In this document: positions 45,381-49,537 of the stretch, piece by piece | Position numbering within the stretch: position 1 is the first letter of the stretch | Layout of the letters: the number at the start of each line of letters is the position of its first letter | Source of the DNA: Diplocarpon mali | Lineage: Eukaryota > Ascomycota > Leotiomycetes > Helotiales > Drepanopezizaceae | DNA: 49,537 nt | Reading direction: 5' to 3' | NCBI GenBank assembly: GCA_024741835.1 | Contig: JAENRP010000327.1 | Location: 1-49,537 of the forward strand | The notes under the pieces: model-generated | Told to the model about the DNA's origin: nothing | Seen by the model: the letters and a program-made list of their open reading frames with translations, nothing else | Databases searched by the model: none | Translations under genes and position numbers: made by a program

Positions 45381-46177
45381 AATCCACCTGATAATAGAAC
45401 TATTGACTACTATATGATTCCAGCAGTTAAACAATCGACTAGAGAATTCGCTATTTAAGAAAAATCCTATAAATTATCAAATCTCATACCCTAACGCCCT
45501 AAGAATGCTTAATAGATCTTACTAAATCTAGCTCGAAATATAGTATAATAGAAAGAATTAAACACTAGAGAGAAGATACTTCTAAAGGAGTATATCTCTA
45601 ATAAGATAACTCCGTTCTCTATATTTACTAAATAAGGCATATTCGTTAATATAGAATCTGCTAAAGAACTAGGAAAAGGTAGCTTTCTTACTATTAGCAA
45701 TAACTATATAAAAGTTATTAGTAATAACTTATTAGAGAATAGCATAGACCTAGAAGATTTTCTTATTAATTCTATTAGTATAAAGAGACCTAGTACTGCA
45801 AGATAGAGTATTACTAGAGAATCGTTAGCCAAATTTCATATAACACTTAGCATAACAAAAGGAGGCCTACTATCAGAGGCACTCGTAGGGAAACGGCTAT
45901 AGAACAATCCATTAGTAGTAATAATAGTAAAGGAGTTATTCTCTAAAGATATGACTTAATTGATAATATATCTAAAGAAGCATAAGTAGGAACTTTTTAA
46001 TAATTTCACCTATACCTAGAAGCTAATTCAATAGTTAGAGCTACAACTGTATAGGGATAAGTCCTAGACTAAGACAAAAGGCACTAATGATAATATTAAG
46101 GCTAATAATATAATTAATAAGATAATTCTTCTCGAAAAGTATAGCATTAAGAAACCTTATGCTAAACCCTTTAATAC

Positions 46178-46202
46178 AACTCCTAGGCCTAGCCCGCAAC
46201 TT
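46178..46202. repeat. In-frame palindrome 11 (accessory ORF 2)
   Basis: Core CCTAGGCCTAGCCCGC; reads TTPRPSPQL. The most degenerate of the in-frame copies. Confidence 0.65.
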
Positions 46203-46526
46203 ATATCAACTAAAGGCAAAGAAAAGGAAGTATTATTTATTAAATTGCCCGCCTTATCCTCCTCTACAGTAGAAGACTCTTTAAAGGATAATAATAATAA
46301 TAAAGAGGATAATAATAATAACGCTATAATATAAGTCTCCCTTCTTATTAGCAAAAGCCGTCAAACTATACTAGCATCTTTATAAAATACTAAAGCTCTT
46401 GCAATACTAAGACCGGACTCTTCTAATACTAATAGTAAACTATTAAGAAGAAGTAGGCGCTCTATAAAGAGAGTATTATCTAATAATAGTTCTCCCTATC
46501 TCCTAAAGAGAACTAAGGAAAATTGA

Positions 46527-46823
46527 TATTTAAGTTAGTACTATTTTTAATTATTTTTATAACTCTATAGCTTATTTGTTTATTTTACTAGTTTCGTTTT
46601 CTGACTCCTAGGCCCGGCCTATAGGTGAAAAGTATATAAAAAAAACTCTTTTTTTTTCCTTTTACCTTTAATAATAATATAGCCCTAGTTTAGGCCTTTT
46701 AATATATTAGTTTTCTCGCACTTAGGGTTTGCTAATAATTGATATGCTATTGCCTTAACTTATATTATTTTATATTCTTTACTAATAGTAGTAGGGGCTA
46801 CTACTTTTATTATTTAGGATATA
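46527..46823. other. 3' untranslated region of the giant element
   Basis: AT-rich, with one palindrome copy at 46603-46626 outside any frame. The polypurine tract is weak: AGTAGTAGGGG at about 46,785-46,796 is the best candidate, about 25 bp before the LTR. Confidence 0.4.
46603..46626. repeat. Palindrome 12, non-coding copy in the 3' UTR
   Basis: GACTCCTAGGCC then CGGCCTATAGGT, 77 bp after the stop of accessory ORF 2 and about 200 bp before the LTR, outside any frame I can support. Confidence 0.7.
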
Positions 46824-47070
46824 TATAAAGACCTAAGATAGATAGGTCTTATAATATATATCATATAATCGGCGCAAGCCGGTAGGAGGATAAAAGGGCC
46901 ACCTTCTATATATAAAGACAGCGCGTATCGCCATAGTATTGAATATACTTTATACTTAGGACTTATCCCTAACATCTTATCTAAGAGAGCCCGCTTATAG
47001 TGCTTCCTCCTCTTGTTTTTAGGTCTTCCCTTAGGCCTATTCTTGTATTGTCTCCTCCCCAAGTTTTATA
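46824..47070 (+). repeat. 3' LTR of the giant element
   Basis: 247 bp, TATAAAGACC... to ...AAGTTTTATA, the same length as the 5' LTR and differing mainly at C/T and G/A positions. Confidence 0.85.
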
Positions 47071-49455
47071 TTATTTAAGGCGCCTATATTAATTAGGAAT
47101 CCTTAGAAGAACTGATCTATCTACTAGGTTATAAACACCTTAGGGTCCGTTTATATCAGTTTATTAACCCTTATTATTAAAAGGTATTTAGCCTTCTGCT
47201 TTTTAAGCTAGTTAAGCATAGTTCTCGAGTCATATTCCTTTTCAAAAGCTAGGAATACTATTATAAAGTTGATATTACTATCCTTAGGGTTACTAATTGC
47301 TTAATCCTCTTCTTCTAAAGACGTTTCCTATTCCTTCTTATTAGTCCTATTGCCCTTTAAATATACTCCTTTATCTTCCTATAAGAGGTATGCCTTATAT
47401 ATTTTATCTATTAGCTTATACCCTTCGGCTCGTTAGCTTACTATATAGCAAGACTTCTAAGCGGCTCTTTCTTCTTTTAAGTGCTTACTACTATAGTAGT
47501 CCTTTTTCTAGCATATAATACACCTTATATAGCCTGGTTTTAATTAAAAGGTTGTTCCTCTCTTATTACCTTAAGCAAACTTCATCTTTCTATTCGAAAA
47601 GTATACTATAGATTGCCCTTACTCCTTAGCTAAATAATATCAAAGTCTATTAGTAGCTAAACTAGAATGCTAAGGTCTAAATAGTCTGTCCTAGGCAACT
47701 ACTCTTACGCAAGCTTATAAGCTATCTAATAAAGCTAAGAACGTCGCTAGTAGCTTAAAAAGTGCTATTTGGAATAGCCAATTCTTAGAAACGCCTTATA
47801 TAAGTCTATCTCTAATCGATCGATCGTTCCTTATATTAGTATATAGGCCTAATTACAGGTTTTATAGCTCCTTAGTATAATTCTCAAATTAGGTTAGGAT
47901 CGGTTTCTCCCTCTAATAGTCCTCTTATTAGAATAGGTCAAATGTCAGCCGAAACCACCTCCTTAGGAATCTGCTACTTCTCTCTTCGGTCTTATAATTG
48001 GCCCGAATAGCCTCTATTAGCTTAGCAAACTTAAAGTTCTTATTTTATAAGTACTAATAGTAGTATATTAAGGCCGAGTCTTATAGTATAAATAGAAAAG
48101 CTTAATACTATATACTCTAGTCTATAAAGGCTCTTTAATATAAATCGGCAAATATATAAAGCTTCTTATTAAGGTGATCTTTCCCACTTAAGTACTAAGT
48201 CTTTTTAGTATATATCTTACTTAAATTTACAAGGGTTTTAGCCTAATCTAAAGTCAAAGGTTCTATAATATACTAGAATAGTTAAGCGTCGCTCTAATTA
48301 AAGTCTAGAAGCGCTCCTAGACCCCTCCCTATAGCAAAGGGTAGTAATAATCCGTCTTTTAATTAGATCAGCAGCATCAGTATTAGATTCAGGATCTCCA
48401 GGTATTACAAGACTAGTATTCGTCCTAATCGGAATTAATAAAGTATTCTTTTAAAGTTATATCATTCGGTTATTTATCTTAAAGTATCTACTTTATATAA
48501 GTTATCTTACAAAGTATTATTATATCTAAGGTATCCTTACCAAAGCGAGTCTTAGTGTAATGCCTCCTATTTAGCTATAGTAACCCTTTAAGCGAGTAGC
48601 TCGCTTATTCGCATAGATTTGGCAAATTCTAAAGTAGACTTTATTCTATATCTCGGAGATTATACTATAACCGAGTTCAGTACTTCTTAAGTCTATAACT
48701 CTAACTGATCTTCTAGCTACTCATTTCCTTCTTAGTATACTATATTGAAAAGTGCCTAGCCGATTGAAACGCCCTTCCTATACTAAATATATACTCTATA
48801 ATACTAAAGGTTATCCTTTAAGCGTTATCGAACGTCCTTATCTAGCGATTTAAAGTCGCTAATTATCTAATCTTAAAACTCCTTTCAAAAGTCCTTAGTA
48901 AGGTATAGCCCTCTCCTTTTACTATCTTATAATATCTTTTGGAAGTTCTTTATATATTAATCTTTTAATCTAAGGGCCTCTTCGCTAAGTTGATCCTCTT
49001 AGGGTCTTATATCCCTTTTAAGGTCCCTTAATATCTAAGGTTGCCTTAAATTAAGTAGTATTAATAGTCCTCCCTTAATCATTTCCTAATATTATCTAGA
49101 TATTACTTTACGCCCTAATAGGGTTTAAAAGAAGTCTAATATAGTTGTATTTTACATATTATTATACTATTATCTAATTATAGTTGGGATACCGATTGCA
49201 CTCCGGTTTTGCCCTAATTATAATACGTAATAGAATATAGGTAAAAGAGGATAGTATCTACCTTTAAAGTAATAACTCTGACTTATTTCGCGTACCTTTT
49301 GCCTTTTCCCCTTTAATAGTAACTGATATTACTTCATATATTTAAGTTAGTATTTAAGGTAAGCCGGAAATACAATTAAGTACTCTTTAAATCAAAAAAG
49401 AATTCTTTAGTTTAATAACCTTGCTATCTATAGTAAAGGTGCTACTACTAATTAG
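47071..49455 (-). pseudogene. Copia gag and 5' internal region, RIP-inactivated
   Basis: On the minus strand this continues the Copia element interrupted at 31346. Near the insertion it reads KEYDSRTMLN then LKKQKAKYL, pre-integrase or gag C-terminal sequence. Around 47,480-47,560 a degenerate zinc knuckle (KVYYMLEKGLLQ..ALKRRK) corresponds to a Cys/His box of the type seen in fungal Copia gag. Coding-like sequence (KFAKLIEAIRANYKTE near 48,000-48,030) extends toward about 48,900. The last 500 bp before the LTR-like repeat at 49456 have no clear frame and would be the 5' leader. Confidence 0.6.
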
Positions 49456-49537
49456 TATAGGTTCTATATTAGTAATCGATATTTATATAAATATAATTAA
49501 GTACTTATTATTAAAAAGAATTTATTATAATATCTAT
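49456..49537 (-). repeat. Start of right-hand Copia LTR, cut by window end
   Basis: TATAGGTTCTATATTAGTAATCG... matches the left-edge sequence at 25786 for the remaining 82 bp. Confidence 0.7.

Larger units (their letters stand above)
43083..46526 (+). pseudogene. Accessory ORF 2 of the giant element (~1,147 codons), paralog of ORF 1
   Basis: The start aligned with ORF 1 is ATA at 43083, evidently a mutated ATG (MPKKN... against MPLKN...). One phase runs to TGA 46524-46526 with a basic C terminus (RRSRRSIKRVL then LLKRTKEN). Regions alignable with ORF 1 include GNFS..RKALRLLEDIVSTY, LGFDDFLKNKLKTKGI, NQTILNILSLQ..QYSLLII, STYLYNMTYSLIQQILRIYYK and NNYIKVISNNLLEN. An Asn/Lys/Asp-rich low-complexity run lies at about 46,290-46,325. 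It carries palindromes at 43940, 44126, 45356 and 46178, all in its frame; three match ORF 1 positions and 44126 is extra. The function is unknown. Confidence 0.65.
31343..47074 (+). mobile_element. Giant Ty3/Gypsy-type LTR retrotransposon, 15.7 kb, with two accessory ORFs
   Basis: Direct 247-bp LTRs (31347-31593 and 46824-47070) enclose 15.2 kb. TTAT flanks both sides (31343-31346 and 47071-47074). Inside, all on the plus strand, lie a gag-protease frame (31880-35161), an RT-RNase H-integrase frame (35158 to about 38802) and two further paralogous ORFs of about 1,105 and 1,147 codons. The element is RIP-mutated throughout. It interrupts the minus-strand Copia element, so it inserted later. 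Typical fungal Gypsy elements are 5-8 kb, which makes this about twice the usual size. The excess is not a nested transposon, because the accessory ORFs share one codon phase each, one palindrome family and one orientation with pol. Confidence 0.85.
25786..49537 (-). mobile_element. Ty1/Copia element, minus strand, split by the 15.7-kb Gypsy insertion; right end outside window
   Basis: RNase H, RT and integrase lie at 28.1-31.3 kb and gag at 47.1-48.9 kb, both on the minus strand. The reading order is continuous once 31347-47070 is removed, so the two parts are one element. The order integrase-RT-RNase H (5' to 3') defines Copia. LTR-like sequence starting TATAGGTTCTATA is present at 25786 and 49456. 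A mutated primer-binding site may be CTAATTAGTAGTAGC, directly inside the right repeat in minus sense. The precise LTR length cannot be fixed because the right copy is cut off. Confidence 0.75.

Noticed and set aside
39172..46526. Accessory ORFs as a second nested retrotransposon
   Set aside because: No RT, integrase or LTR pair bounds this segment. Both ORFs share orientation and the palindrome family with the upstream pol, and only the outer 247-bp LTRs enclose them.
11955..49537. Mitochondrial DNA insertion or centromere as explanation of the AT-rich block
   Set aside because: The block contains identifiable LTR elements with paired LTRs, target duplications and C-to-T/G-to-A damage. No mitochondrial genes or uniform satellite were seen.

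Overview
The window looks like a filamentous ascomycete (Pezizomycotina) chromosome. Three things support this: introns of 52-90 nt with CTRAY branch points, a secreted type-B carboxylesterase, and a long AT-rich block of LTR retrotransposons whose reading frames are broken mainly by CAA/CAG/TGG/CGA-to-stop changes, the mark of repeat-induced point mutation (RIP). All calls come from reading the sequence; no database search was run.

Layout. Bases 1 to about 11,955 are GC-balanced, gene-poor single-copy DNA. The one secure gene is a five-exon secreted carboxylesterase (6718-8698, 571 aa). Weaker candidates are a 39-aa single-pass membrane microprotein (10497-10616), an 83-aa ORF (9968-10219), a 50-aa two-exon ORF behind a TATA box (3009-3254), a 212-aa minus-strand ORF (4994-5632) and a frameshifted remnant (11363-11710). 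At about 11,955 the base composition drops sharply.

Bases 11,955-15,609 hold transposon debris that is only lightly mutated. It includes a 1.2-kb element with inverted LTRs (12648-13872) carrying an intron-containing Cys-rich ORF, and a gag fragment (about 14035-14735). Bases 15615-23163 are a complete, RIP-mutated Ty3/Gypsy chromovirus with 317-bp LTRs and an exact 5-bp target duplication (CTATA). Bases 23.4-25.8 kb are the 3' part of a second, minus-strand Gypsy element. It is cut by a minus-strand Ty1/Copia element (about 25,786 to beyond the window end), which is cut in turn by a 15.7-kb Ty3/Gypsy element (31347-47070, 247-bp LTRs, TTAT duplication).

The 15.7-kb element is the main discovery candidate. 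After a gag-protease frame and an RT-RNase H-integrase frame it carries two further ORFs of about 1,100 codons each (39172-42489 and 43083-46526). I recognise neither, but they are clearly paralogous along their length. About a dozen copies of a 23-25-bp palindrome are scattered through the pol half and the accessory ORFs. Ten of the twelve are read in one translational frame as a T-x-x-P-x-x-R-V-like peptide, three occupy matching positions in the two paralogs, one is read in another frame and one is non-coding. The chromovirus and its inverted-LTR derivative point to a second unusual feature: an antisense ORF with a spliceosomal intron inside the 3' internal region of the retroelement.
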